Assembly: GCA_018065205.1 (NCBI GenBank) | Contig: JAGHTR010000063.1 | Coordinates: 1-11,536 of the forward strand | DNA length: 11,536 bases | DNA from: Candidatus Colicola caccequi | GTDB taxonomy: Bacteria; Bacteroidota; Bacteroidia; Bacteroidales; Paludibacteraceae | Direction: 5' to 3' | Part shown: positions 1 to 7,223 of the stretch, one piece after another | How the letters are laid out: every line of letters begins with the position of its first letter | Position numbering within the stretch: the first letter of the stretch is position 1 | The notes under the pieces: model-generated | Seen by the model: only the letters and a program-made list of their open reading frames with translations | Databases searched by the model: none | What the model was told of the DNA's origin: nothing | Position numbers and translations under genes: made by a program

Positions 1-1
1 T

Positions 2-67
2 CCTGAATTCCAACAAGTAGTCTTCCCGCATCCTACGGTAAGCGAGATTTTAAAGGAGGTTTTATAA
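2..67 (+). CDS. Dihydrolipoamide dehydrogenase-type oxidoreductase, C-terminal end only (partial)
   Basis: An open frame enters from the left edge and ends at TAA 65-67. It reads PEFQQVVFPHPTVSEILKEV plus a final L. The HPTxSE element is the C-terminal signature of lipoamide dehydrogenases (E3 subunit of 2-oxoacid dehydrogenases), where the His and the following Glu act as the active-site acid/base pair at the dimer interface. Only 21 residues are visible, so a related flavin disulfide reductase cannot be excluded. The stop codon overlaps the nadA start as TAATG, which implies that the two genes are co-transcribed and translationally coupled. Confidence 0.7.
   Translation, partial: PEFQQVVFPHPTVSEILKEVL
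52..59 (+). promoter_or_regulatory. Strong Shine-Dalgarno sequence of nadA
   Basis: AAAGGAGG lies 7 nt before the nadA ATG, inside the last codons of the upstream gene. It fixes the nadA start at 67. Such perfect anti-16S matches are uncommon in Bacteroidota. Confidence 0.8.
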
Positions 68-969
68 TGAACGAAGTGCAATCACAAATACGTCAACTAT
101 GCCGCGAAAAGAACGCCATAATCATGGCGCATTACTACCAGCGGCCAGAGATTCAAGAGGTGGCTGACTTTATAGGCGATTCATTGGCGTTGGCTCAAAA
201 GGCACAAACAACAACGGCCGATATAATTGTGATGTGTGGGGTGCATTTTATGGCAGAAACAGCAGCTATTTTATGTCCCAATAAAAAAGTGCTTATTCCT
301 GATGCTACTGCCGGTTGCTCTTTGGCGGATTCGTGCCAAGCTGCCGACCTTAAAGCATGGAAACAACAACATCCTGAACATATAGTGGTTAGTTACGTCA
401 ATACATCTGCAGCAGTCAAGGCTCTTACCGATGTGGTTGTAACCAGTGGTAATGCCCTTAAAATAGTTAATCGCCTTCCGCAAGATGCCAAGATTCTCTT
501 TGGACCGGACCGTAACTTAGGGCGGTATATTAATGAACAAACGGGGCGTAATATGGACCTGTGGGATGGTTGCTGCCATGTTCATAACCGATTCTCCGCT
601 AGCCAGTTACAAACTCTCAAGAACCAATATCCGCAAGCCTTAGTACTGGCGCATCCTGAATGCCAAAAGGATATTATAGACTTGGCTGATGTGATTGGCT
701 CAACGGCTGTGCTAATTAACTATGTTAAGAATAATCCGCAGGGACAATACATCGTAATGACCGCGGATGGTGTAGAATATGAGATTCGTTCGGCTTGTCC
801 GGATGCTCAACTCATTGGCGTAGGGAATGCGTGCGAGTATATGCACCAACATACCTTGTCTAAATTGCTTAATTGCTTGCAAAACGAGTCTCCACGAGTA
901 ACGGTTGATGCTCAAGTGGCAACTGATGCCCTGCGTCCTATTGCTAAAATGTTAGAATGGTCCAAATAG
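67..969 (+). CDS. nadA: Quinolinate synthase NadA
   Basis: NadA condenses iminoaspartate with dihydroxyacetone phosphate to give quinolinate, the precursor of NAD, in the cytoplasm, using a [4Fe-4S] cluster. The 300-aa length matches the compact, roughly 300-aa form of the family. The three pseudo-repeat domains are recognisable: AHYYQRPEIQEVADFIGDSL (21-40), AGCSLADSC (82-90), TSGNALKIV (126-134), FGPDRNLGRYI (145-155), WDGCCHVH (166-173) and GNACEYMHQHTLSKLL (253-268). Cys83, Cys170 and Cys256 fit the three cluster ligands, one per domain. The ATG has a perfect Shine-Dalgarno sequence and overlaps the upstream stop codon. No nadB or nadC is seen in the window. The 3' end carries an ATG (957) in another frame that probably was the mnmA start. 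Confidence 0.95.
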   Translation: MNEVQSQIRQLCREKNAIIMAHYYQRPEIQEVADFIGDSLALAQKAQTTTADIIVMCGVHFMAETAAILCPNKKVLIPDATAGCSLADSCQAADLKAWKQQHPEHIVVSYVNTSAAVKALTDVVVTSGNALKIVNRLPQDAKILFGPDRNLGRYINEQTGRNMDLWDGCCHVHNRFSASQLQTLKNQYPQALVLAHPECQKDIIDLADVIGSTAVLINYVKNNPQGQYIVMTADGVEYEIRSACPDAQLIGVGNACEYMHQHTLSKLLNCLQNESPRVTVDAQVATDALRPIAKMLEWSK

Positions 970-975
970 CAAATC

Positions 976-1003
976 ATCAATCATAAATAATCAATCACAA
1001 ATA
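976..1003 (+). repeat. 14-bp tandem duplication at the start of mnmA
   Basis: Two adjacent 14-bp units occupy 976-989 and 990-1003. They are identical except for T984 versus C998. Because 14 is not a multiple of three, the extra copy shifts the frame. ATG 957 now runs into TAA 984-986, whereas with one copy removed it reads straight into the mnmA PP-loop. See the mnmA entry and the findings. Confidence 0.85.
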
Positions 1004-2002
1004 TTATTAGCCCTCTCCGGGGGTGTAGATTCTACTGCTGCTGCGTTATTACTGCAGGAGCAAGGATACCATTTGATTGGCTGCACTTTTAAGACACGCT
1101 ATTCATCTCCCGCTTCCTTAGATGCGGCAACTCAATTGGCAACTCAATTGGGCATAGAACATCATATCTTTGATTATAGTGAGCGGTTTGAACAAACTAT
1201 AATCCAATATTTCCGCGATGAATACATGTGCGGTCGTACGCCTAATCCATGTGTGCTGTGCAATCAAAAAATCAAGTTTGGAGCCTTGCTTGAAGAGGCC
1301 GATCGTCTCCATTGTGACAAAGTGGCAACCGGACATTATGCACAAGTCGTAAATGGACAACTGATACGGGCTAAAGACGAGCATAAGGATCAGACCTATT
1401 TCCTTTGGCGCTTGGATGAACAGCAACTCAATAGAGTGGTGTTTCCGTTGGGAGATATAACCAAGCAAGAAGTGCGAGCATACTTGGCTCAGAAAGGTTA
1501 TACAGCTTTGTCTCAGGCCGGAGAAAGCCAAGATATATGCTTTATCAAAGACGATTACCGCTCCTTCCTGCAATTATCTTCTAATCCTGGCAAGTATATT
1601 TTATCCAATCGCCTTGCTGAACTCAATAACTTGTCGCCTAAGCAGACCAATCGCCTGGCTCATAATGGCTTTGCGCAGTACACGATAGGTCAGCGTAAAG
1701 GTCTTGGCGTCGCTTTAGGTGAACCTGCTTTTGTGACACATATCAATGCCGATACTAATGAAGTGACATTGGGTGTACATGATGAACTCTATACAACAGA
1801 GGTTCACCTACGCGATATTGTGTTCCGTGGAAATCCGGAACAACCTGTTATGGCGCAGATTCGCTATCGCAGTTTACCACAAGAAGCGGTGCTGAATGGC
1901 GCAACAGTGCAATTTAAAAACCCTGTCTGGGCTGTTACACCCGGACAGAGTTGTGTGTTCTACCAAGCCAATCGCCTTGTTGGCGGTGGTATTATCGTGT
2001 AA
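983..2002 (+). CDS. mnmA: tRNA-specific 2-thiouridylase MnmA; start codon lost or non-canonical
   Basis: MnmA adenylates and then thiolates U34 of Lys, Glu and Gln tRNAs, receiving sulfur from a cysteine desulfurase relay. The ATP pyrophosphatase PP-loop SGGVDST is encoded at 1016-1036. The catalytic cysteines are in NPCVLCNQKIKFG (second Cys) and ESQDICFI, with ATGHYA and QYTIGQRKGLG in the expected order. The C-terminal barrel domain ends in GGGIIV. The frame is open from 956 (after a stop at 953-955). It has no ATG, GTG or TTG before the PP-loop; the first conventional start is TTG 1073, which would delete the PP-loop and cannot give an active enzyme. I placed the start at ATA 983 because that puts SGGVDS at residue 12, normal for the family, and gives about 339 aa. 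Alternatives are the ATG at 957 if the 14-bp duplication is an assembly error or phase variant, or a recently frameshifted gene. The product identity is firm; the start is not. Confidence 0.85.
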   Translation: MNNQSQILLALSGGVDSTAAALLLQEQGYHLIGCTFKTRYSSPASLDAATQLATQLGIEHHIFDYSERFEQTIIQYFRDEYMCGRTPNPCVLCNQKIKFGALLEEADRLHCDKVATGHYAQVVNGQLIRAKDEHKDQTYFLWRLDEQQLNRVVFPLGDITKQEVRAYLAQKGYTALSQAGESQDICFIKDDYRSFLQLSSNPGKYILSNRLAELNNLSPKQTNRLAHNGFAQYTIGQRKGLGVALGEPAFVTHINADTNEVTLGVHDELYTTEVHLRDIVFRGNPEQPVMAQIRYRSLPQEAVLNGATVQFKNPVWAVTPGQSCVFYQANRLVGGGIIV

Positions 2003-2560
2003 TTACTTATTTAAGAAAGCCGTTACTTGCGTCATCAATTCGGCCTTGGCTTTTGTTAAATCATCGTTCACGATTGTGATATCAAATTGTGGACGATCTT
2101 CCATCTCAATAGCCGCTTTAGCCACGCGTTCATTAATTTTTTCCTCACTATCCGTTCCGCGACCGATAAGACGTTTGCGTAGTTCGTCCACAGACGGAGG
2201 GGCTACAAAGATACTAAGAGCACGGTCCCCAAAGTATTTCTTAAGGTTAATACCACCTTTGACATCTACATCAAAAACTACGTGATGTCCCTGTCCTTCA
2301 ATACGTTCTATTTCGCTTTTGAGCGTACCATAGTATGTGCCGGTATATACATTTTCATATTCCACAAATTCATCATTCTTAACACGTTGTAAGAACTCAT
2401 CATGGGTGATGAAATAGTACTCACGACCATGCTTTTCCTGACCGCGAGGAGCACGAGTAGTACAAGATACAGAGAATTCCAAATCGTTACGTTGGCTTAA
2501 TAAGTAATTAACCAAGGTCGATTTGCCCGACCCGGATGGTGCTGAGAAAATAAGTATCAT
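2003..2560 (-). CDS. gmk: Guanylate kinase
   Basis: Gmk phosphorylates GMP to GDP with ATP in the cytoplasm, an essential step to GTP and dGTP. At 185 aa it is at the short end of the family. The P-loop APSGSGKST lies at residues 7-15. The GMP-binding region follows (SCTTRAPRG 32-40, HGREYYF 44-50, EYENVYTGTYYGT 67-79), then FDVDVKGG (96-103) and the lid IGRGTDSEEKINERV (132-146). The start is the ATG complementary to 2558-2560, only 3 nt after the permease stop, so the pair forms an operon linking purine uptake to nucleotide activation. The stop codon directly abuts that of convergent mnmA with no intergenic base, and I see no terminator between them. Confidence 0.95.
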   Translation of the reverse strand: MILIFSAPSGSGKSTLVNYLLSQRNDLEFSVSCTTRAPRGQEKHGREYYFITHDEFLQRVKNDEFVEYENVYTGTYYGTLKSEIERIEGQGHHVVFDVDVKGGINLKKYFGDRALSIFVAPPSVDELRKRLIGRGTDSEEKINERVAKAAIEMEDRPQFDITIVNDDLTKAKAELMTQVTAFLNK

Positions 2561-2563
2561 AAT

Positions 2564-3859
2564 CTATATAATAAACTTAAGGGATAATACAATCGTAAGG
2601 AAAATCAACCCCCAACCAACTTTTTTAATTCCATAGGAAAGTATATTGATGGTAGTGTAACTGATCAGTCCTAAAATGATACCATTAGCAATGGAGAAAG
2701 TGAAGGGGATAGCCAACATTGTTACTAAGCCAGGAATAAATTCCGAAGGACTATTGAAGTCCAATAACCGTATTCCTTCTACCATCGTAATACCTACAAG
2801 GAACATAGCCGGACCAATTGCTGCTGCAGGAATAGAGAGGAAGAGTGGGGCAAAGAATAAACTCAATACTAACATGCACGCTGTTATTACCGACGTTAAC
2901 CCTGTGCGACCTCCTGACTGAATACCGGCTGACGATTCAACATACGAACCTACTGTACTGGTGCCGATAATCGAACCGCAGACAGTGGCAATAGAGTCGC
3001 ATAATAACGCCTTATCAAAGTCTTTGCGAGGAACTTGACCAATCTTGCGACTTAAGGTCAGCAAGGTGCCGATAGTATCAAACATATCCATGCTGAGCAA
3101 AGTAATCACAACGATTAACATATCTATACTTAGCACGTTCTTCCATTCAAATTGACAAAAAACCGGAGCCAACGAAGGTGGGGCAGATAGAACTCCACCA
3201 AGATGGGTAACACCCATCGGGATACCGATGACAGTGGTAATTAAGATTCCTATTAATAAGGCACCTTTGACCTTCTTTACAATTAATGCTGCCATTAGTA
3301 TCAAACCTATAATGGCTAATAACGGCCCGCCATGAGTAATGTTGCCTAAGGCAATATAGGTGCCAGGATTGCTGACAATTACACCAGCGTTTTTAAGACC
3401 TAAGAAAGCAATGAAGCAACCTATACCTACACCAATACCAATCTTAATACTCTCCGGAATGATATTTACAATCCAAGTACGCACACCTGTCACTGAAAAG
3501 ATAATAAACAACACACCTTCAATCAGCACGCCTGTTAGTGCGAACTGCCATGTGTACCCCATGGCTAAACAAACCGTATAGGCAAAGAACGCATTAGCAC
3601 CCATGGATGGGGCTTGTGCAAAGGGAAGACGAGCTACAAAAGCACATAGTAACGTACCTACTACCGCGGCTAAAGCTGTGGCCGTAAAAGCTGCCCCCGA
3701 ATCCATTCCCGTCAAAGAAAGCATGTTCGGGTTGACAATCAGGATATAAGCCATCGTAATAAACGTGGTAATTCCTGCCACTACCTCCGTGATAACTTTA
3801 TGCTTAGCAGGATCAAATCCTACCGCTTTACAACACACCTCTTTAATTGATGTCTTCAT
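2564..3859 (-). CDS. NCS2-family purine permease (AzgA/PbuG type, guanine/hypoxanthine)
   Basis: This 431-aa integral membrane protein has about a dozen or more hydrophobic segments. It resembles the AzgA/PbuG/PbuO branch of nucleobase:cation symporters, which import guanine, hypoxanthine or adenine. Family motifs visible are ITTFITMAYILIVNP (30-44), PSMGANAFFAY (84-94), SMDMFDTIGTL (256-266) and GTSTVGSYVESSAGI (299-313), the last two holding the substrate- and ion-binding loops. The start is the ATG at 3857-3859, preceded by a good Bacteroidota promoter. The leader is only about 15-20 nt, too short for a purine riboswitch. It is followed after 3 nt by gmk, which supports a purine salvage role. 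The exact substrate cannot be read from sequence. Confidence 0.9.
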   Translation of the reverse strand: MKTSIKEVCCKAVGFDPAKHKVITEVVAGITTFITMAYILIVNPNMLSLTGMDSGAAFTATALAAVVGTLLCAFVARLPFAQAPSMGANAFFAYTVCLAMGYTWQFALTGVLIEGVLFIIFSVTGVRTWIVNIIPESIKIGIGVGIGCFIAFLGLKNAGVIVSNPGTYIALGNITHGGPLLAIIGLILMAALIVKKVKGALLIGILITTVIGIPMGVTHLGGVLSAPPSLAPVFCQFEWKNVLSIDMLIVVITLLSMDMFDTIGTLLTLSRKIGQVPRKDFDKALLCDSIATVCGSIIGTSTVGSYVESSAGIQSGGRTGLTSVITACMLVLSLFFAPLFLSIPAAAIGPAMFLVGITMVEGIRLLDFNSPSEFIPGLVTMLAIPFTFSIANGIILGLISYTTINILSYGIKKVGWGLIFLTIVLSLKFII

Positions 3860-3878
3860 GGATTGTCTTAATTTGCTG

Positions 3879-3909
3879 CAAAGTTACACTTTTTTTTGCA
3901 TATAACAAA
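3879..3909 (-). promoter_or_regulatory. Bacteroidota-type promoter of the permease-gmk operon
   Basis: On the minus strand TTTG (complement of 3906-3909) is separated by exactly 19 bp from TAACTTTG (complement of 3879-3886), matching the phylum's TTTG-N19-TAnnTTTG consensus. The -7 box ends 19 nt before the ATG. It interlocks with the divergent holA promoter. Confidence 0.75.
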
Positions 3910-3926
3910 ATTTTTTTGTACCTTTG
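3895..3926 (+). promoter_or_regulatory. Bacteroidota-type promoter of the holA operon
   Basis: TTTG (3895-3898), a 20-bp spacer and TACCTTTG (3919-3926) match the consensus. The -7 box ends only 10 nt before the holA ATG, so the mRNA leader should be just a few nucleotides. It overlaps the divergent permease promoter. Confidence 0.7.
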
Positions 3927-3936
3927 TGCCCGAATT

Positions 3937-4953
3937 ATGAAATACGAAGAACTCATTAAGCAATTTCAGTCGGATCAATACCCTCCGGTGTTACTCCTAT
4001 GTGGTGAAGAGTCATATTACATTGACCAAGCCTCAGATTATGTAGAGCAACATGCGTTGGATGAGATGGCGCGTGAATTTGACCAGACCATCGTTTATGG
4101 TAAAGATCTGCCCGGTGCCGATATCGCTCCTGTTATTGGTCAGGCGCGAGGCTTTGCCATGATGGGGGGGCGAAAGGTTATTATTGTTAAGGAAGCACAG
4201 ACCATTAAGAAATGGGATGCCTTAGCTCTCTACTTGGATAACCCTCAGCCATCATCTGTTGTGGTTATCTGCTATAAATATGGTAATCCCGATAAAAGAC
4301 TTAATGTTTGGAAGAATTTAGAAAAGAAGGGTGGGGTAATTATGCAATCTGACCGCCTTCGCGACTACCAGGTGGCAGGCTGGATAACTAATTATCTGTC
4401 CCAAAATAACCTGCAAGCGGATCCTAAGGTGGCGCAGTTATTGGCGGATTATTTGGGTAATGACCTGACGGCTATTGTGGGGGCAATGCGCAAACTTATT
4501 GATGGACGACCAGATGGAGATAACAAGATTGATGCTGTACTAGTGGAGCGTAATGTGGGTATATCTAAAGATTTTAATGTCTTTGAATTGCAGGACGCTC
4601 TCATACGTGGTGATGTACTTAAGGCCAACCGAATAACATCCTATTTTGCTACCAGTAAAGACCATCCTATGGTAAAGGAATTAGGAGTTCTGTTTGGCTT
4701 CTTCCAGAATTTGATGCTCTATCACTATTTGCCGGATAAATCCGAACGGGCAGTATCGGCTGCGTTAGGCATCAATCCGTTCTTTGTCAAGGACTTTGCG
4801 GCAGCAGCCAAACGGTACAATGCCATGAAGACCTTCCGCATCATCGGATATTTCCGTGAGACAGATGCACGATTAAAAGGAATAAATAACCCCTCTGCCA
4901 AGGATGATGATCTTTGGAAAGAACTGATATATAAAATTCTACATTCATGTTAG
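3937..4953 (+). CDS. holA: DNA polymerase III subunit delta (HolA)
   Basis: HolA is the clamp-loader wrench that opens the beta sliding clamp during replication. The frame extends upstream to an ATG at 3847, but that would run through the promoter and yield a low-quality hydrophobic N-terminus. The ATG at 3937 gives MKYEELIKQF, the usual beginning for Bacteroidota HolA, and 338 aa, the normal length. Recognisable parts are the N-terminal NTPase-like fold (PPVLLLCGEESYYIDQASDY, then GGRKVIIVKEAQ and SSVVVICYKY), the middle helical domain (LADYLGNDLTAIVGAMRKL) and the C-terminal collar domain (NPFFVKDFAAAAKRYNAMKT). As is usual for delta, no functional Walker A motif is seen. It overlaps the lipid kinase start by 7 nt, so the two are coupled. 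Confidence 0.9.
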   Translation: MKYEELIKQFQSDQYPPVLLLCGEESYYIDQASDYVEQHALDEMAREFDQTIVYGKDLPGADIAPVIGQARGFAMMGGRKVIIVKEAQTIKKWDALALYLDNPQPSSVVVICYKYGNPDKRLNVWKNLEKKGGVIMQSDRLRDYQVAGWITNYLSQNNLQADPKVAQLLADYLGNDLTAIVGAMRKLIDGRPDGDNKIDAVLVERNVGISKDFNVFELQDALIRGDVLKANRITSYFATSKDHPMVKELGVLFGFFQNLMLYHYLPDKSERAVSAALGINPFFVKDFAAAAKRYNAMKTFRIIGYFRETDARLKGINNPSAKDDDLWKELIYKILHSC

Positions 4954-5918
4954 CAATTATTATCAACCCTAAGTCTGGCAAGAAAGCCATGCGTGCCCAA
5001 CGTATTTATCTGTGGAAACTATTACGAGCACGTCATCAGCCATTTACTTATCGTGTAACTAAATACGCTAATCATGCGTTGGAACTGGCGCGAGAATTAG
5101 TGGAAAATGGCTATGATCAGATCCTTGTCTTAGGTGGTGATGGCACGCTTAGTGAAGCTATCAATGGTATCATGCGTGCTAATCTAACGCCTGAGCAACG
5201 CAGTAAAATTCAGTTTGGATTGATGCCGAGAGGCACCGGAAATGACTTTGCACGGTTCTGGGGACTCAATAAGCACTTTAAACGTTCCTTGCAACTCTTC
5301 TTTGATGGTAAAGTACAACCTATCGACGTAGGATGCCTTACCTATTGGCGTAACGGAGTGGAGCACCATCGCTATTTTATCAATTCAGTTGGTTTTGGTA
5401 TTGATTCGCTCACGAATGTATATGGACAGCAACTCAAGTATTACTTGGGATCTCACCATATTAATTATACAATAGGATTCTTTATCGCTCTTGCTAAACT
5501 TAAGGACCAGATGATGCAGTTGTTCGTGGATGGCAAACCATTTATTAAAGGTAAGATGTTCCATCTTAATATAGCCAATGGTCCGTATAATGGCGGAGGA
5601 ATGAAACAGAACGCCGATGCTGATCCGCGTGATGGAATCTTGCATGGAATGTTTCTAGAACGTCCTACGTTATGGCAGATATGTTCCGGATTCAGCAATC
5701 TCTTCAATGGGGGACTATATAAACTGCCTTTCGTGCATCCTTTCTTCGGCAAAGACTTTGTCGTTCGTACTAAGGAACACACTCAAATGGAAGCGGATGG
5801 AATCCAATTGGACTTCATGGGTGACTTTGAAATCAATTGTATCCATCATGCCCTGAATATGGTTGTTCCTCAGTATTGCGAACCAGGTAAGGAAATCCAC
5901 GATTTTCCTAAAAATTAG
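4947..5918 (+). CDS. Diacylglycerol kinase-family lipid kinase (DAGK_cat; DgkB/YegS-like)
   Basis: This 323-aa soluble kinase of the DAGK/sphingosine-kinase superfamily probably phosphorylates diacylglycerol or a related membrane lipid. In Bacteroidota, which make sphingolipids, a sphingoid-base substrate is also possible. The catalytic domain is shown by IINPKSGKKA (5-14), the nucleotide-binding GGDGTLSEAINGI (63-75) and PRGTGNDFAR (94-103). The C-terminal beta-sandwich contains NGPYNGGGMKQNADADPRDG, the family's metal and lipid site, and a late QMEADG. There is no signal peptide or membrane segment, as expected for a peripheral enzyme. The start overlaps the holA stop (ATGTTAG). The actual lipid substrate cannot be decided. 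Confidence 0.88.
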   Translation: MLAIIINPKSGKKAMRAQRIYLWKLLRARHQPFTYRVTKYANHALELARELVENGYDQILVLGGDGTLSEAINGIMRANLTPEQRSKIQFGLMPRGTGNDFARFWGLNKHFKRSLQLFFDGKVQPIDVGCLTYWRNGVEHHRYFINSVGFGIDSLTNVYGQQLKYYLGSHHINYTIGFFIALAKLKDQMMQLFVDGKPFIKGKMFHLNIANGPYNGGGMKQNADADPRDGILHGMFLERPTLWQICSGFSNLFNGGLYKLPFVHPFFGKDFVVRTKEHTQMEADGIQLDFMGDFEINCIHHALNMVVPQYCEPGKEIHDFPKN

Positions 5919-5939
5919 TCAACGTTAACATTAATTATT

Positions 5940-7139
5940 ATGTTTATTACTCTTTTATCTATCTTCTTTGCTCTTGATACGGTCGCTACCGATACCGTTG
6001 CTCAAGATTCTGTAGGTTTTCATTTTACTACCGTTGATAGTGTTGCTATCACCTCCGTCAAGGATCAACATCGTTCCGGCACTTGTTGGGCGTTCTCTAC
6101 GTTAGGATTCTTTGAGTCCGAAGTGATGCGGCTCAATGAAGGCAAACAGGTTGACTTCAGTGAGATGTATGTTGTTAATCATACTATGATGGACCGCGCC
6201 GAATACGTAATTCGTATGTATGGTGATGTGGAGTTTGCGGCAGGAGGCTCGGCGTATGATGTGCTGTATTGTATGCAGAATTACGGTTTAGTTCCACAAA
6301 CCGCTATGCCCGGTATCCTTTATGGTACTACTCCCGCAGATACACTCCCTATGCATAATGAATTAGATGCCATCAGCAAAGCCTATATAAAGGCTCTTTG
6401 CCATAACAAGAAAATCTCTCGCCTTACTCCGGTTTGGAAAAAAGGATTGCAGGCAGTCTATGACACCTATTTAGGTCAGTGTCCTCAAGATTTTGAGGTG
6501 GATGGCACTACTTATACTCCTCAGTCGTATGTGGCTTCATTAGGACTTAATCCGGACGACTATGTGTCCCTTACAAGTTTTACGCACCATCCTTTCTATA
6601 CGCGTTTTGCTTTAGAAGTGCCTGATAATTGGCGTATGGATCAGATGTATAACGTGCCATTGGAGGACCTGATGGCTATCATTGATAATGCAATTGCTAC
6701 CGGTTATACGTTGGCATGGGGTGCAGATGTAAGTGAAGTAGGATTTACACGCAAGGGAATAGGCGTGATGCCTGATGCCGACAAGGGGGCTGACCTTACC
6801 GGCTCAGATATGGCTCATTGGTTAGGATTGGATGAAAAGGAGCGTAAGTCGGAACTCACCAAACGTCCGTTACCGGAAATGGAGATTACGCAGGAAAAAC
6901 GTCAGCAGGCTTTTGATAACTGGGAGACTACAGATGATCATGGGATGCAAATCTTTGGTACGGCTAAGGACCAAAATGGGAAGTTGTATTATATGGTGAA
7001 GAACTCTTGGGGCACTAAACGCAGCGACTACCAAGGTATTTGGTATATCTCTCGTGCTTTTATGGAATATAAGACAATGGATATTCTCGTTCATAAGAAT
7101 GCCATTCCTTCTGCTATCCGTACTAAATTAGGTCTATAA
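5940..7139 (+). CDS. C1B-family cysteine aminopeptidase (bleomycin hydrolase/PepC-like)
   Basis: This papain-fold peptidase has the C1B layout, 399 aa. The oxyanion Gln43 and nucleophile Cys49 lie in KDQHRSGTCWAFSTLGFFES (41-60), followed by FSEMYVVN (73-80). Catalytic His334 is in DDHGMQIFG and Asn355 in YYMVKNSWG. Family members are hexameric aminopeptidases that trim peptides. Long insertions between Cys and His are typical of C1B. The N-terminus has a hydrophobic run (FITLLSIFFAL) but no positive charge, so export is uncertain. The next in-frame stop upstream is 5916-5918, and the ATG at 5940 is the only ATG early enough to keep the N-terminal region. It lies 21 nt after the lipid kinase and is the last gene of the holA operon, followed by a terminator. 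Strain-level substrate is unknown. Confidence 0.9.
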   Translation: MFITLLSIFFALDTVATDTVAQDSVGFHFTTVDSVAITSVKDQHRSGTCWAFSTLGFFESEVMRLNEGKQVDFSEMYVVNHTMMDRAEYVIRMYGDVEFAAGGSAYDVLYCMQNYGLVPQTAMPGILYGTTPADTLPMHNELDAISKAYIKALCHNKKISRLTPVWKKGLQAVYDTYLGQCPQDFEVDGTTYTPQSYVASLGLNPDDYVSLTSFTHHPFYTRFALEVPDNWRMDQMYNVPLEDLMAIIDNAIATGYTLAWGADVSEVGFTRKGIGVMPDADKGADLTGSDMAHWLGLDEKERKSELTKRPLPEMEITQEKRQQAFDNWETTDDHGMQIFGTAKDQNGKLYYMVKNSWGTKRSDYQGIWYISRAFMEYKTMDILVHKNAIPSAIRTKLGL

Positions 7140-7173
7140 GTGCTTAGAGCACACCAATATAAGTGCTAATACC

Positions 7174-7210
7174 AAATCGCCCCGACCATTTGGCCGAGGC
7201 GATTTTTTTT
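7174..7210 (+). terminator. Intrinsic terminator after the holA operon
   Basis: AAATCGCC (7174-7181) pairs with GGCGATTT (7198-7205). The stem is extended by two short paired steps (2 bp each, separated by single mismatches) to an ATTT loop, and a run of eight T follows (7203-7210). On the opposite strand the hairpin is followed by only three T, so it probably serves groEL transcripts less well. Confidence 0.85.
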
Positions 7211-7223
7211 GTATTGGATTGAT

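Noticed and set aside
956..985. NadA-MnmA fusion by +1 frameshift at the nadA stop (AAA TAG C)
   Set aside because: The frames overlap here, but there is no recognisable slippery site or stimulator, and the 14-bp duplication explains the missing start more simply.
1073..1075. TTG 1073 as the mnmA start
   Set aside because: It is the first conventional start codon in frame but would remove the PP-loop SGGVDS needed for ATP use.
1118..1573. 151-codon minus-strand frame opposite mnmA
   Set aside because: Lies wholly antisense to a conserved gene, has no family resemblance and no promoter; a shadow frame.
3847..3936. Upstream extension of holA to ATG 3847
   Set aside because: The extension spans the promoter boxes, overlaps the permease start and encodes a hydrophobic segment foreign to HolA; ATG 3937 gives the family's normal start.
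7144..7169. CIRCE-like inverted repeat (TTAG..CAC / GTGCTAA)
   Set aside because: Right half resembles a CIRCE half-site but the left half has an insertion, and it lies downstream of groEL, not before groES, so it cannot act as the HrcA operator.
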